DNA of 64,000 bases, taken from the NCBI GenBank assembly GCA_028274465.1, contig CM051457.1, positions 71,584,496 through 71,648,495 of the forward strand. The letters are read 5' to 3'. The translations under genes were made by a program, and so were the position numbers. Positions 31,994 to 43,847 of this stretch are shown piece after piece (the stretch's first letter is position 1; the number at the start of each line of letters is the position of its first letter). The notes beneath the pieces are model-generated. The model saw only the letters and a list, made by a program, of their open reading frames with translations, did no database searches and was not told the DNA's origin. The stretch is from Plantago ovata. Taxonomy: Eukaryota; Streptophyta; Magnoliopsida; Lamiales; Plantaginaceae.

Positions 31994-34900
31994 TGTGAAA
32001 TCCTCGGATAAATCTCAAGAATAATATGGTACGGGGTATGTTATGTATTACTATTTCATATGGTTGAGCATAGACCCAGATTTCTTAACATTACGTTTAT
32101 TAACTGTGCTTCTAACAGTAGCCGGAATCGTAGGTTTAAGTTATCACTTAATCAGTTTTGAAAGAAAAACAAAATAAAATAAAATACTAATAATAAAATA
32201 TATATACTAAAATAATAAACATAAATACGAACAATGAACTAATGAAAACTTAAATTTTTATGCTCGGGAACGAAAGTTGGAAGAGAAGAAGTCAATGTTA
32301 ATGCAAAATTTATCCTATGATCAACTGTCACCTTATAAATGTAAACATTTATAAGGAAATTGAGCAACAAAAAGTAAACTCACTAACAACATGAACTAGT
32401 CCACTAACACATGAAAAGGTTGACTAGAGTCCACCCCACCCCAAATAAATAGGGGTCTTCTCTCATTCTTCACTCCACACTCCTCACTTTACTAAAAAAA
32501 GAAAAGAGAGAAGACAAAAAGTCTTCTCCTTTCACCCAAAGCTCTCGGCACATAGGATTTCTCCATTTCACTCCAATCTCCTACCTATAGTCAAGGTAAT
32601 AATCTCAATCTCCATGTCTTGATTTTCTTATTCATACTAAATTTAGGAAAATCCATTGAAGATTTATCAAAAATTTAACAATTCTCTATTCTTGTTAGGA
32701 AAATCCAACAAGAAGCAAAGCCTCACAAATCAAGGAGCACAAGATCAACTTTCCATCTAGGAGGAAGGATCTCAAGAAAAGAACAAACATCAATCAAAAA
32801 AAAAAAAAAAAAAAAAAAAGAGAAAGAAAACAAGGTGGGTAAAATCTCTATTCACCTCTTAAAACTCTACAAGCTTCATTCTAATAACATGCATGTAAAA
32901 ATCAAAGCTATTAACTACTTTCTTTGCTTAATTCTTAAACTTAAACTTGGTTTTGAGTACATGCATGATTAGACCTAGGTCTCTTAAACACTCTTGATCA
33001 TGTTTTCTTTCAAATTTTAATTGTGATTACATGCATGTGTAGATCTAGGCCTCTTAAACATTCTTGCTCAAGATTTACTCTAAAAGTTAATTTTGATTAC
33101 ATGCATGTATAGATCTAGATTTGTTGACCTCTTTTATCTAAGTTTTATACTAAAATATAAATTTATTTGTATGCATGTGAAGATCTTGTTAATCTTGACC
33201 TCATATGCTTAAAATTGGTGTCATTCTCGAATCACTTTTACTTAAAGACTCTACAAAGATATAGGTTTGAATTCATGCATGTGTAGATCTTGAAATTCTT
33301 GACTCATTAGACCCAAAGGTTCTCTTTAGAAGTGTATAAACTGGTCTAGAGGTTATAAGGTAGTCAAGAATTGAATTGCATGTGTAAAATTGAGGTTGAA
33401 ATGGTAAAAATTGGAAGTGTCATAATTTCCGTAGCTAAATGGTACTGTTTAGTGAAAATTCTACCAAAACTAGTATAGTTAGGTATTTCTTAACACCAAT
33501 TTTTCTGTGTCAAATAGACAAGTATAGGAAGACCTGAAACCTGGAATTTCTGTAAAATAGCTATTAATGAATTAACTAAAAATAGTACAAGTTCATGGTT
33601 CTGGAAGGGGTCTAGATTAGAGGAGTTCCACCATTTCTACAGTTTCAGGGGGTAAATGTATTTCAACTGAACTTAAATTTTTGTTTGTACTAAATCTATG
33701 TGTTAGTTAACCTTTGGAACTGGAACTAGAAATTTTCATTATGTCATGAATATTTTATGAATTGTTTGATTTCATTGCTGCCTGCTGGAGTGTTGAGTTT
33801 GTTAAAATGATTATGCTTAGCTCAATAGGTATTATTAGGCCTAAAAGTAGTCATTGGGAAGCCAATAGGCCACCCTATATCAATAAAATAACAACCTTAG
33901 TTTACAGTACTTTAATCACTCTGAAATGATTTATTTGTTAAGTAATAAACTGCTGTCCCAAAAGAGTTTGTAACCTACCACCATATTTGATAATTAAAAA
34001 TCAACGTACTTGACTCAAAATCATCGTTTGAACTTATTAAAAAATATTATACTATAATTGGCAAGAAGTTATAGCATAAGGGTGAAAAATAACCCTTATG
34101 AACTTCTAAGCACGAACGTGTTATGAGTTCATTCTATGAACCAAACTGTTCGGAAACCTAAAGAAACAAGTGAAATGAAATTAGAAGCTTAATTTATGAA
34201 AACCTAGAACATACGAAACCATATAGGAGGGTGGCAACCTCGATAAAAAGAGATCCCACAAAAATCGAGGGCGGCAACCTCGTTAAAAAGAGATCCCCAC
34301 TTTATCGAGGGCGGCAACCTCGTTAAAAAGAGATCCCCACTATATATCCCGAGGGCGGCAACCTCGCTAAAAAGAGATCCCGACCAAACTGAGGGTGGCA
34401 ACCTCGTTAAAAAGAGATCCCCACTATGTCGAGGGCGGCAACCTCGTTAAAAAGAGATCCCCATTGACCGAGGGTAACAACCTCGTTTCAAAAGAGATCT
34501 TCCACTAACATTATAATAATAATATTTCAAAGAGTTTAATTTAAGCATGGAAACTTATTTATCAAAAATAGTGGCAAATCTGTTATAAGAAAAATTAAGT
34601 TTTATTTTAGTCACATTCGTGGAAGAAATGTTTAGTATTATCTTTTTGTTTGTATTATTTCTTCTAAAAAGAAAAATCCCACCCCTTGAACCCACTGAGC
34701 TCGTTTGGCTCATCCCTCTTTTCTTAAAAATATTACAGATGCAAATGTTTTCGAATGGATCAGTGATGTTTCAACTGAAGATGTCCAAAAAGGAGAAGAT
34801 CGCTGAAGAAGAAAGGAAGTTCTGTCAATAAAGAAATATTTCTATTAGTCTAGAACTTTTGGGTGTGTTCAAATTAGTACTTTTGTGTAATATTAAAACA

Positions 34901-35033
34901 TAAGAGTCTGTAATAACTATAGACGAAAATGTTTTATCCGGTTTGTAATCCGTAATGAAGTTATGACATTGGGATGAATGTTTAATTAAGTATTACATGC
35001 ATGTCTAACACCTCAATCAGTTGGGGTGTTACA
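31994..35033 (+). repeat. 3' LTR of Tekay-like element
   Basis: A 3040 bp LTR matching 12927-15956 with scattered substitutions. The A-run near 32796-32819 is longer than in the left copy. RY cluster 32888-33281, inverted repeat 32331-32356, hairpin repeats 34227-34496. Confidence 0.95.
34227..34496 (+). repeat. Tandem hairpin repeat, second LTR copy
   Basis: Seven units as at 15150-15425. The fourth unit keeps GCGGCAACCTCG here but is GCGACAACCACG in the left LTR, so this copy is closer to the consensus. Confidence 0.9.
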
Positions 35034-36163
35034 ACAACCAAACACTCTTAGATGTGTGATACTTGGAGATCTTCCAATAAATAGCTCATATGGAGTTTTA
35101 TTGTACTCCTTGTTAATCAAGCATCTATTCTAAGTGTAGGAAGCTGTATTAACAACTTCAACCCAATAGGATTTACTCATTTCAGTGTCAGCAAGCATAG
35201 TCCTTGCGGCTTCCTTAAGGGTTCTGCTCTTCCTTCCTGCAACTCCATTTTGATGAGGGGTTCTTACTGAAGATAACTGATGTTGTATGCCTTTAGAAGT
35301 GCAATACTCAGTTATGTACTGCTTTACAAACTCAGTACCATGGTCAGTTCGAATGATTTGTACCTTGTCATTTTTCATGACTTCAAGCTTATTCAGCAAG
35401 TTAGGTATTTCATTCTTAGTTTCTGATTTGTACTTGATGAAAATAACCCAAGTAAATCATGAGTAATCATCCAGAAAAACTAGACAACACTTTTTGCCTG
35501 CATAACTTGTTGCTGAAGATTCAAACAATTCCATATGAAGCAACTGTAGAGGTTTTGTAGTTGACTGGATCGATTTATTTTTGAAGGAGGACTTTGTTTG
35601 CTTTCCTTGCTGACAAGCTGAGCAAACTCCGTCCTTCTTATACGTAAGTTTGGGTAGCCCTACTACAAGTCCCTTCTTGGACACCTTATTCAGCGTCTTG
35701 AAATTCAAATGACTTATTCTTTTATGCCAAATCCATGCATTTTCAGCAAGTCCTCCTTGGACAGCAACTAGACATTTTTCAATGATTGCTGAAGACCAGT
35801 CCACATTATATAGACTTCCAGTTCTTCTAGAAATTAGAGTTGTCTTTTTGGTCTCAAAGTCAATGAGTCTACATTCAACACTCTTGATTTTTATGAAATA
35901 GCCTTTGTCAACAAACTGACTAATGCTAAACAAGTTGAACTTGAGATTCTTGACGTGTATTACTCATTTGATAGTTATGCATCTAATTTTGACATCACCA
36001 AAGCCTTTTGTAGGGGCAAGTTCTCCACCAGCAAATTTTATTGTTGGACCTTTAGACCACTGATAGTTTATAAGGTTTTTCTTGTTGTCCGTCATGTGTT
36101 TTCCGCAGCCACTGTCAAAGTGCCAAATTGCATTGTTTGTCTCCGTGGCTGAAGTCTGCACAA
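35034..36163 (-). pseudogene. Sirevirus copy A protease/integrase remnant
   Basis: Starts (minus, 36161) at protease FDSGCGKHMTDN, then GAG-pre-integrase WHKRISHLNF and CSACQQGKQTKSSF, and integrase IRTDHGTEFVKQY and QNGVAGRKSRTLKEAA (Gly in place of Glu in the family's AERKN motif). Stops and frameshifts occur near 35100, 35460 and 35940. Gag is missing because LTR fragment 36164-37127 cuts in at 36164. Continues at 12926 beyond the Tekay element; ACAAC at 35034-35038 is the right target duplication. Confidence 0.88.
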
Positions 36164-37127
36164 TGTAACATCCTGTATTTTCGGATTAATTTTATTTATT
36201 TTTTTAATTAATTAATTACCTGAGTAATTTATTATTGGGTGAATTAATTAATTAATCTTTATGTGCTATCGAATGCTAGAAGACTACACCGTTTAAATGG
36301 ACTGATTGCCTTTCGATTTGACCAAGAGAATTAATCCAGCTTTGCTAGACTCAATTGAGCCCATTAAGTTGGCCCAAGGCTTGGCCCAATCCCAAGCTTC
36401 AGTCAAAGCCCATCCTTAGTAAAAAACCCTAAACCTAAGCCCCAAAACTCATTCCTTCCTTTCCCTCTTCATCCTTATCTCACGCCACCACCTGAGAAAT
36501 CAAAGAAAGAAAAACTCCTTTTCTCCTCCTTTAGCTCTTCGTTATCATCTCTCTCCATCATCATCTTCATCCCATTATCATCTCCATTACTACCACCATT
36601 ATCATCTAATTGTCACAATTCAAACCAACCACCATCATCATCTTGCCGTCCAAAACCGAAGCCCCTGTTCGCTTTGTCACGCGCCGCCCAAGATCCTCCC
36701 GGCTCCGTTCAGTTTGTGGGTTCTCTTGCCGGTCGTTTCTGCCCCGTTTTTAGCTACCGATTCGCCCGTTCCAGATCCATTTTCATTCGGTAAGTAGTGA
36801 GTTTCATCTCCGTTTTGCTCAAGGAATCGAATCTCGATTAGTTTATGAGATCTTGACTTCGATCTCTTTTGTTTCGATTGATTTGCAGTTCGTGTTCGTT
36901 CCGTTCGTTCGTGCTTCGTCACTGCTAGTACCGCTCTATTTTTCTTCCGTCCGATTCCGGTTTGAAGCTCGCTCCGTTTTGGTTCTATTTCCGGGTTCAC
37001 TTTGTAACTAAAGTCTGGTTTAACATTCGTTTATTTAATCGCAGTTTGATTCATTTATCTCCCGTTCGAAGGTATCTATCTGATCCAGTTCTTCGTTTTT
37101 GTGTTCTTTATTTTTCCCTTTTATGAC
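36164..37127 (+). repeat. Partial LTR related to TR-GAG 1, diverged
   Basis: Begins TGTAACATCCTGTATTTTC, the same start as the TR-GAG 1 LTR, on the plus strand. It shares the (T/A)TTAATTAATTACCTGA.TAATTTATT stretch, a telo-box (AAAACCCTAAACC near 36424), a CT-rich tract, a GC-rich stretch and a splice-flanked 27-nt micro-exon (37045-37071). No end motif and no internal region; truncated near 37127. Confidence 0.75.
37045..37071 (+). promoter_or_regulatory. Conserved 27-nt micro-exon in diverged LTR
   Basis: Preceded by ATCGCAG and followed by GTATCT; ends CCCGTTCGAAG like the TR-GAG 1 modules. An upstream donor CG|GTAAGT lies at 36789/36790, with a TTTGCAG acceptor 99 bp later (36888). Length and splice bases are kept although the flanks have diverged. 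Confidence 0.5.
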
Positions 37128-38930
37128 CGAACCTCCAGTCCATGAGTTGAAATGAACTCGTTTATGCTGTCAACAAGAGCTTTTAAGTTGTTGTAGTTTT
37201 CTACCATGGCTTGCTGATCTTTCAAGTGAATAGACATTTTGAATGGTTTGAAGTGTTCTTGCCGTCTTGGCAGATTCTTGATGCTTGAGAACTAGTTGTA
37301 CCTTTTCAAGGGCATTAACAGCAACTGCCATTGCATCTGTTGTTTCATGCTCATAACTCTTGTGATGATAACTGACATCAGTTTGAGCAAGAGTAAGACT
37401 TGTTGCACGTCTCAGCAAGACCTTCAAAACCTTTGCAACATTCAAAGGCTCTTCAACCATAAGCTCCTCATCTTCAGCTCTACACTTAGCATGAATTTGC
37501 TGAAGTGCAGTGATTCTTTATGTAAACGTGTCAATATCAGGAAATGATATCAACGTGGGAGCGGCAGCATGAGCTTTGAATTGTGCAGCCACTTTGTATT
37601 CTTCTTTGTGAGCCTGACGCTTGGCATCAGAGTTCTCCGAATCAGATGAATCAGAGACTGGTTTCTCAGCATGTTCTTCATCACTATCAGAGTTGATATA
37701 TAATTCACTGATTTCATCGTCCAAGCTAGCAACTTTTAGACCAGGGATTTGAATATTTTTCTCACTTTGTTGAGTAGTTGTTGATGAGATCAACTCAGTT
37801 TGATTTGCAGTTGAAGGTGGCTCAAAAAAAGTGGTTGCTGGAGTTTCACCAGCAGTAGGAAGTGGAATGGAGGATTTTACCACAGTTTTAAGTCGAGAGG
37901 ATTGAGATATGGTCAAGTTCTGAGTATCAACAATGTTGGTTTGCATACTGTTCTCAATAGCTCTTTGTGTATCCAGCTAGGTTTCTAAGTCATCTTCAAG
38001 GTCTGTATCAGTGACCTTGGGATCGATAATAACTTGTGCAGTTATTTCGGCATCAAAAAGCTTTCATTTTCCCATCGCAATGTCAGCCAACTTTCTGGCA
38101 ATTTCTTCATCAGTTTTAGCAACTTCTTCAGTTGCTAGCTTCTTAACAGTAGGAGTTACTTGTTGGTTGCTGGGAGGTGGTGGTTGCTCAGCAACATGCT
38201 TTTTAGCATTTGCTTAACTAGGTTGATCAGCAACAGTGTTGTGGACTCCACCAGCACCAGGGCTAGGACCTTGGGAATCATCATCATCATCCTTTTTGTC
38301 CTTGTCTCCTTTCTGAGAGTCCAGATCATTCTCTCCACTGGAATCCTCATCCTCTTCTTCAGCTTTTTCTTCATCATCTCCCTGATCATCAGTTAGTATG
38401 ACGAAGGGGGTATGTTTGTACATTGTTGTACTAGTTAATTCTTCATCCTCATTAAGAACGTCCAGATAAGCAATCACAGGCACGAACTTCTTCTGCATCA
38501 TCTAAGCTTGTTCACGTGGAAGAGCTTTCTTAAACTTATCTTTCAAAGTTACTCGTACAATGTTTAGTAGCTCGCTATCCATTTTCTGAGAGAAGGTATA
38601 ATGCTCGAATGGCATTACTAAGTGGATGAAGTTTTCTATATTCAACAATGAAGTTCTCTTTTTCTCATTTGTCAGGTGAGGAATCAGATCAGCAAAGTCC
38701 ATTGACTTATATCTTTGCCATCTGTTGAAAGATTTAACAACCTTAGATAAGGTGTCATCAGTGGGAGCTGGTTGATCTATCTCTTTTTTAGCCTGATAAA
38801 GAACAATGTTAGTATCAAGATGCTGAAATGTTGTCTTTTTAGAGTCTAATATTGTTACATGATTTACCTGCGCAGTCACTACAACTTCTTGAGGAACTAT
38901 AGTAGCATCCTCCTAAAATAACAAAGTGTT
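37128..38930 (-). pseudogene. Sirevirus ORF3 C-terminal fragment (copy F)
   Basis: Minus-strand pieces matching the downstream part of copy C ORF3: TLSKVV and KSMDFADLIPHLTNEKKRTS at 38502-38879, YKHTPFVILTDDQGDDEEK at 38214-38501, an acidic stretch with EISELYINSDSDEEH at 37518-37946, and a basic end at 37170-37460. Two apparent introns keep their borders: 38793-38867 (GTAAAT...ATCAG, 75 bp) and the 3' end of another at 38913, enclosing a 45-nt exon. Stops and frameshifts separate the pieces. The upstream half and pol are absent. Confidence 0.7.
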
Positions 38931-39185
38931 AGATACAAGTACTAAGTTATTAAACTTAGTATTTTCACCAAAACTATCTAGGTACTAGTTAGGTTATTAA
39001 GACTTAGTGTAGGTACTAGTTAGGTTCTTAAGATTGCTCATGATGTACTTTGATTGCAAAACAAATCTATTAAAGACCTAGAACCGTTAAGAAAATTGAA
39101 GACTGAAGACTTAGAAGATTTCTAAGAAAGGTATCTACAAAGGCACGTGTTATTTCAAAAAGGAAGTAACTCAACAATCAGATAG
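38931..39185 (+). repeat. Sirevirus LTR fragment
   Basis: From about 38978 it resembles the LTR interior seen at 39300-39480 (GATGTACTTTG, TAGAACCGTTAAGAAAATTGA, GGTATCTACAAAGGCACGTG). It lies in tandem with the next LTR piece, so two partial LTRs are joined. Confidence 0.65.
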
Positions 39186-39683
39186 TGTTAGGAAACTTGT
39201 AATTTTATTGAGCAATTAACCATGCTAAATGAACTAAAGTCCAGTGACTAGTACTCTTAAGGTTCATAGGAATTTAGAATTTAAAGGACATTGTAAAAGA
39301 GGAACGTTTGCTGAAAGACTTAGTACAGGTACTAGTTAGGTTCTTAAACTTGCTGATGATGTACTTTGTTTCAAAAAAAAATCTATTGAAGATTTAGAAC
39401 CGCTCAGAAAGTTGAGGAATTGAAGAATTGAAGACTTAGAAGATTTCTGAGAATGGTATCTACGAAGGTGCATGTTATTTCTGAAATTGAGAAACTCACC
39501 AACCAGTCAGTTTAAGTGAAAATCTATATGACAAAGTAGGTTGAACTTTCTGAGCTGAGTATGCTTACTTGCTGATAACACATGTAACCTCCTTGCTGAA
39601 TCACAACTGCATTTTGGCTCCAACGTTCACATTTGAAATTTAAAAAGCATTAAATGGTAAAGCATGCGCTCTGAAGATCTGAA
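39186..39683 (+). repeat. Sirevirus copy B 5' LTR, truncated
   Basis: Starts TGTTAGGAAACTTG. Only about 500 of the 1650 bp seen in copy C remain. It joins mid-pol at about 39683 through GACGGTGG, a word also present at the intact pol site, so the rest of the LTR, the leader and gag were deleted, probably through microhomology. Confidence 0.75.
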
Positions 39684-42600
39684 GACGGTGGTCTAAAGGT
39701 CCAACAATAAGGTTTGCTGGTGGAGGCTCTGGTTCTACAAAAGGCTATGGTGACGTGAAGTTAGGATGCATTACCATTACGGGAGTTCTTTATGTCAAAA
39801 ATTTTAAGTTTAACCTTTTCAGCATGAGTCAATTTGCTGACAAAGGATACTTCATTAAAATCAAAAGTGATGAATGTAAACTTATAGACTTTGAGACAAA
39901 GAAGGTTATTATGATTGCCAGAAGATTAGGAGGCTTGTACACCGTAGATTGGTCTTCAGCAATCGTTGAAAAATGCCTTGTCTCAGATCACGATTGCCTT
40001 GCTAAAAAAGCATGGTTATGGCATAAACGAACAAGTCACCTAAACTTCAAGACGCTGAATAAGCTGTCTAAAAAGGCACTTGTAGTTGAATTACCTAAGG
40101 TTACTTTTAAGAAGGATGGTGTTTGCAGTGCATGTCAGCAAGGAAAGCAAACCAAATCTTCTTTTAGGAACAAGGCAGTACCGTCAACTACAAAACCTTT
40201 ACAACTCTTGCACATGGACTTGTTTGAATCTTCTTCAACAAGCTATGCTGGTAAGAAGTATGGTCTGGTGGTGGTAGATGAATATTCAAGATTCACTTGG
40301 GTAGTATTTATCAAGCACAAATCTGAAACAAGGGCTGAAATACCTAACTTGCTGAATAAGCTTGAAGTCATGAAAAATGACAAGGTAAAAGTCATAAGGA
40401 CAGACCATGGTACTGAGTTCGTAAACCAGTACATAACTGAGTATTGCACTTCAAAAGGCATACAACATCAGTTATCCTCAGTAAGGACACCACAACAAAA
40501 CGGTGTTGCTGAACGGAAGAACAATGCTTGCTGACACTGAAATAAGTGAGGCTTACTGGGTTGAAGCGATTAATACAGCCTGTTACATTCAAAACAGATG
40601 TTTGATTACTAAGGAATACAACAAAACTCCATATGAGTTGTTTGTTGGAAGACCTCCTATTATCACTAATCTAAGAGTATTTGGTTGTAACTGTTTCATT
40701 CTTAACAACAGTAGAGAATACCTAAAAACATTTCAACCAAAGGCAGACGAAGCGATATTTCTTGGTTACTCCTTGCATAGTAAAGCTTATAGAGTTTACA
40801 ACAAAAAGGCACAAAAGATCGAAGAATCAGTGCATGTTGTATTCTACGAAAAGACACAAGGAGGGCCTGCTAAAGAAGAAATATCAGAATGTATGAAAAA
40901 GCTAATCATACATGAGCAAAGAACTTAATCTGATGCTAGGCAAATCAAGTCAATTGAACTATTTGATGATTCTGACAATGACTCTCCTCTCCCAAGTCAT
41001 GACAAGATAAATATAGTTCACGACAAAGAATTTCCAGCAAAAGACGCAGTTGCTCCGGAAGTTGCTGAAACTACGCAACCTCCCGTGCCTGCTGATGAGT
41101 TACCACAATCTAGCAATGCTGAACAAGCAGTTGCTGATGAACCAATCTCAGCAGAGACACAAAAAACCAGTAGTACTGAACAAGTACATGCTGAAGAGTC
41201 ACATGCTGATGAGCAAACATATCCAGATCCAACGAGCAGAAAGCATGTTAACAAATGGATTAGAGATCATCCCTCTACGGATATGATTGGTGATATTGAT
41301 AAACGCCAAGTGAGTAGATCCAAAGTTTTTGCTACTCATGGACTTGCTGAAGAAGCAAATGTCGTAGAAGTAGAATCTTTGTTCTCTTGCTTTGTTTCAG
41401 AAATTGAACCCAAGACCATAGAAGAAGCTCTAAAGCATTCTGAATGGATCAAGACAATGCAAGAAGAACTGGATCAATTTGAAAGGAACAAAGTCTGGAA
41501 ACTTGTACGTCTTGCTGAAGGCAAGAAAGCTATTGGTACAAAGTGGGTGTTCAGAAACAAGCTGCGTCAGTCTGGTGAAGTAACAAGAAACAAAGCACGT
41601 TTAGTTGCTCAAGGTTACTGTCAGACTGAAGGATTGGACTATGATGAGTTTTATGCACCAGTTGCAAGATTGGATGCAATTAAACTTTTCTTGGCCTTTG
41701 CTGCTCACAATGACTTCATTGTTTATCAAATGGATGTTAAAAGTGCATTCTTGAATGGTGAGCTTGCTGAACAAGTCTACTTAGAACAACCCCCTGGCTT
41801 TGAACTTCCCTCAGAAACCAAGATGGTATACAAGCTTCAGAAAGCTGTATATGGTCTAAATCAAGCACCAAGAGCTTGGTATGATACGTTGGGTAAGTTC
41901 TTGATGGATAATGGTTTCAAGAAAGGTGAAGTTGACAAAACATTGTTTACCATGAACCATTATTTTAAAATTCTCTTAGTTCAAATTTATGTGGATGACA
42001 TAATATTTGGATCTAAGGACAAGCAACTTTGTGATGATTTGCCAACCTCATGACAAATAAATTTGAAATGAGTATGATGGGAAAATTGAATTATTTCCTA
42101 GGTTTGTAAGTTAAGAAACTCAAAGATGGAATATTCATAAATCAATCAAAGCATGCGAAAGAAATGCTCATAAAGTTTAGGATCAAAGAGGAAGAAAAAC
42201 CTGAAAAGATCCCTATGAGTGTTGGTACCAAATTGGGCTATACTAAAGAAGATAAAAGTGTTGAAGAACACAAGTATAGGAAGCTCATTGGTTCCTTGTT
42301 GTATTTAACAACAAGTAGACCTGACATTCAGTATGCTGTTTGTGTGTGTGCAAGATTCCAATCTGATCCAAGAGAATCACACTACAAAAAGGCACTTAAG
42401 ATACTGAAATATGTCAAAGGTACAGTCAATGTTTGATTATGGTATCCTAAAGATTCTGGACTTGAGTTGGTTGGTTATTCTGATGCTGATCATGGAGGAT
42501 CAACTCTTGATAGAAAAAGTACCTCTGGAACTTGTCAGTTTTTGGGTACAAGATTAATATCATGGTTCAGCAAGAAGCAAACCTGTGTTGCCAATTCATC

Positions 42601-42938
42601 TACTGAATGTGAGTACATTGCGGCTGGTTGTTGCACAGCTCAAATCCTATGGATTCAGCAACAATTAAGAGATTATGGTATTTCTGCAAAAGGAAACACC
42701 AATCTTTTGTGATAATACAAGTGCTATTGCTATCACGCAAAATCCTAAGTTCCACTCAAGGACTAAGCACATTGATATTAGACATCATTTCATTAGAGAT
42801 CATGTGGAAAAGAGAGATATTGAGGTTGTAAAAGTAGGTACTGATGATCAACTTGCTGACATCTTTACCACGCCCCTACCAGATAATAGATTCGCAATGC
42901 TAAGGTATAACCTTGGATTGAATGAATTACCTCAATAA
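39684..42938 (+). pseudogene. pol: Sirevirus copy B pol, broken
   Basis: Begins after the protease motif. Integrase: WHKRTSHLNF, CSACQQGKQTKSSF, VVDEYSRFTWVVF, IRTDHGTEFVNQY, QNGVAERKN; a deletion follows at 40525. RT at 41085-42053: WVFRNKLRQSGEV, QMDVKSAFLNGELAEQV, IYVDDIIFGS. RNase H at 42467-42712: VGYSDADHGGS and ANSSTECEY. Stops near 40926, 42106 and 42434, and frameshifts near 42050 and 42690. It keeps the linker between integrase and RT (about 40920-41640) that copy C lacks. Ends NLGLNELPQ. Confidence 0.9.
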
Positions 42939-42956
42939 GGGATACAATTGCCAGAT

Positions 42957-43320
42957 TTGTGAAACAGGCATTCAGCAAGCAAAAATATTCATACTTAAAT
43001 AAAAGCTCCTTCCACTGATTTCTTCTAAAAGGAAATGATAAGTCACTACATGATTGCTGAAATAGGCATTCAGCAAGTAATTCCTTCAAAACGGGTATTT
43101 GTTAGGAAACTTGATAACTTGCTGAGACGGGCACTCAGTAAGAGAAAAACCTTAAAGATTGCTGAAACGGGCATTCAGACAATCAAAGATACTGAAACAG
43201 GTATTCAAGTATCAAAGGAAAATTCTGAGACGGGAACTCAGAAAAGAGCAAAACTCACTTCTCAGATTTTACCAAAAGATAACTCAAGATAAAAAGAATT
43301 TGCTGATACGGGAACTCAGA
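42957..43320 (+). repeat. Sirevirus post-pol array of eight hairpins
   Basis: Stems around a loop ACGGGCA or close variant: 42957-42978, 43054-43076 (perfect 8 bp), 43087-43101 (CAAA/TTTG), 43118-43142 (9 pairs), 43157-43184 (two helices with a bulge), 43188-43213, 43223-43243 (perfect 7 bp) and 43303-43318. Stem bases differ from unit to unit but stay paired. Confidence 0.85.
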
Positions 43321-43847
43321 AATATATTTTAACTTAAAGAAATATGAGATGTCTGATTAAGGGGGAACTTTCAGCAAGTAACTAGGTTGGTTACACAAAC
43401 TCGCTGAAAAGTTTCTTGTTTACTTCAGCAAGCAATCAAATCCCATAAATCTCGGTAAAATCAATTTGTGACGTTAATCTGGCACAGATAAACTCGCTAA
43501 TAATCATGACATGAAATACAATCGTGGCCATTGATTTAAAGGCGTTATTGATCTAACGGTTAGCATTACAAAGAGAAAGAGTGCTCTGACGGTTTTTGTT
43601 AGTGGGCAACTACGCATTTAATGCAAAAGCTCCACTAACGCTGTTGATTCTCTGATTTACCCTTGTTGAGAACTCAAATCGATTGAGCTTCTTGCACATC
43701 AGAGACACTATATAAACAAGGAGTTAGAGAAAGAAAAAATTCTTTAACTCACATTTCCTTTCTCTGCAAATTTTAGCCTGAATCTACTGTACCTCCGGTC
43801 AAAAAGCAAACAATATTTTCCGTACACATTTCTCACCTATAAAATAA
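43321..43847 (+). other. Spacer and promoter region before ORF3 (copy B)
   Basis: Non-coding, well matched to 48186-48700 of copy C. Includes GGGGGAACTTTCAGCAAGTA near 43360 and a TATA box at 43709-43716. Confidence 0.6.
43709..43716 (+). promoter_or_regulatory. TATA box upstream of ORF3, copy B
   Basis: ACACTATATAAACAAGGAG, 132 bp before the ORF3 ATG, followed by a CT-rich CATTTCCTTTCTCTGC. Conserved in copy C. Confidence 0.55.
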
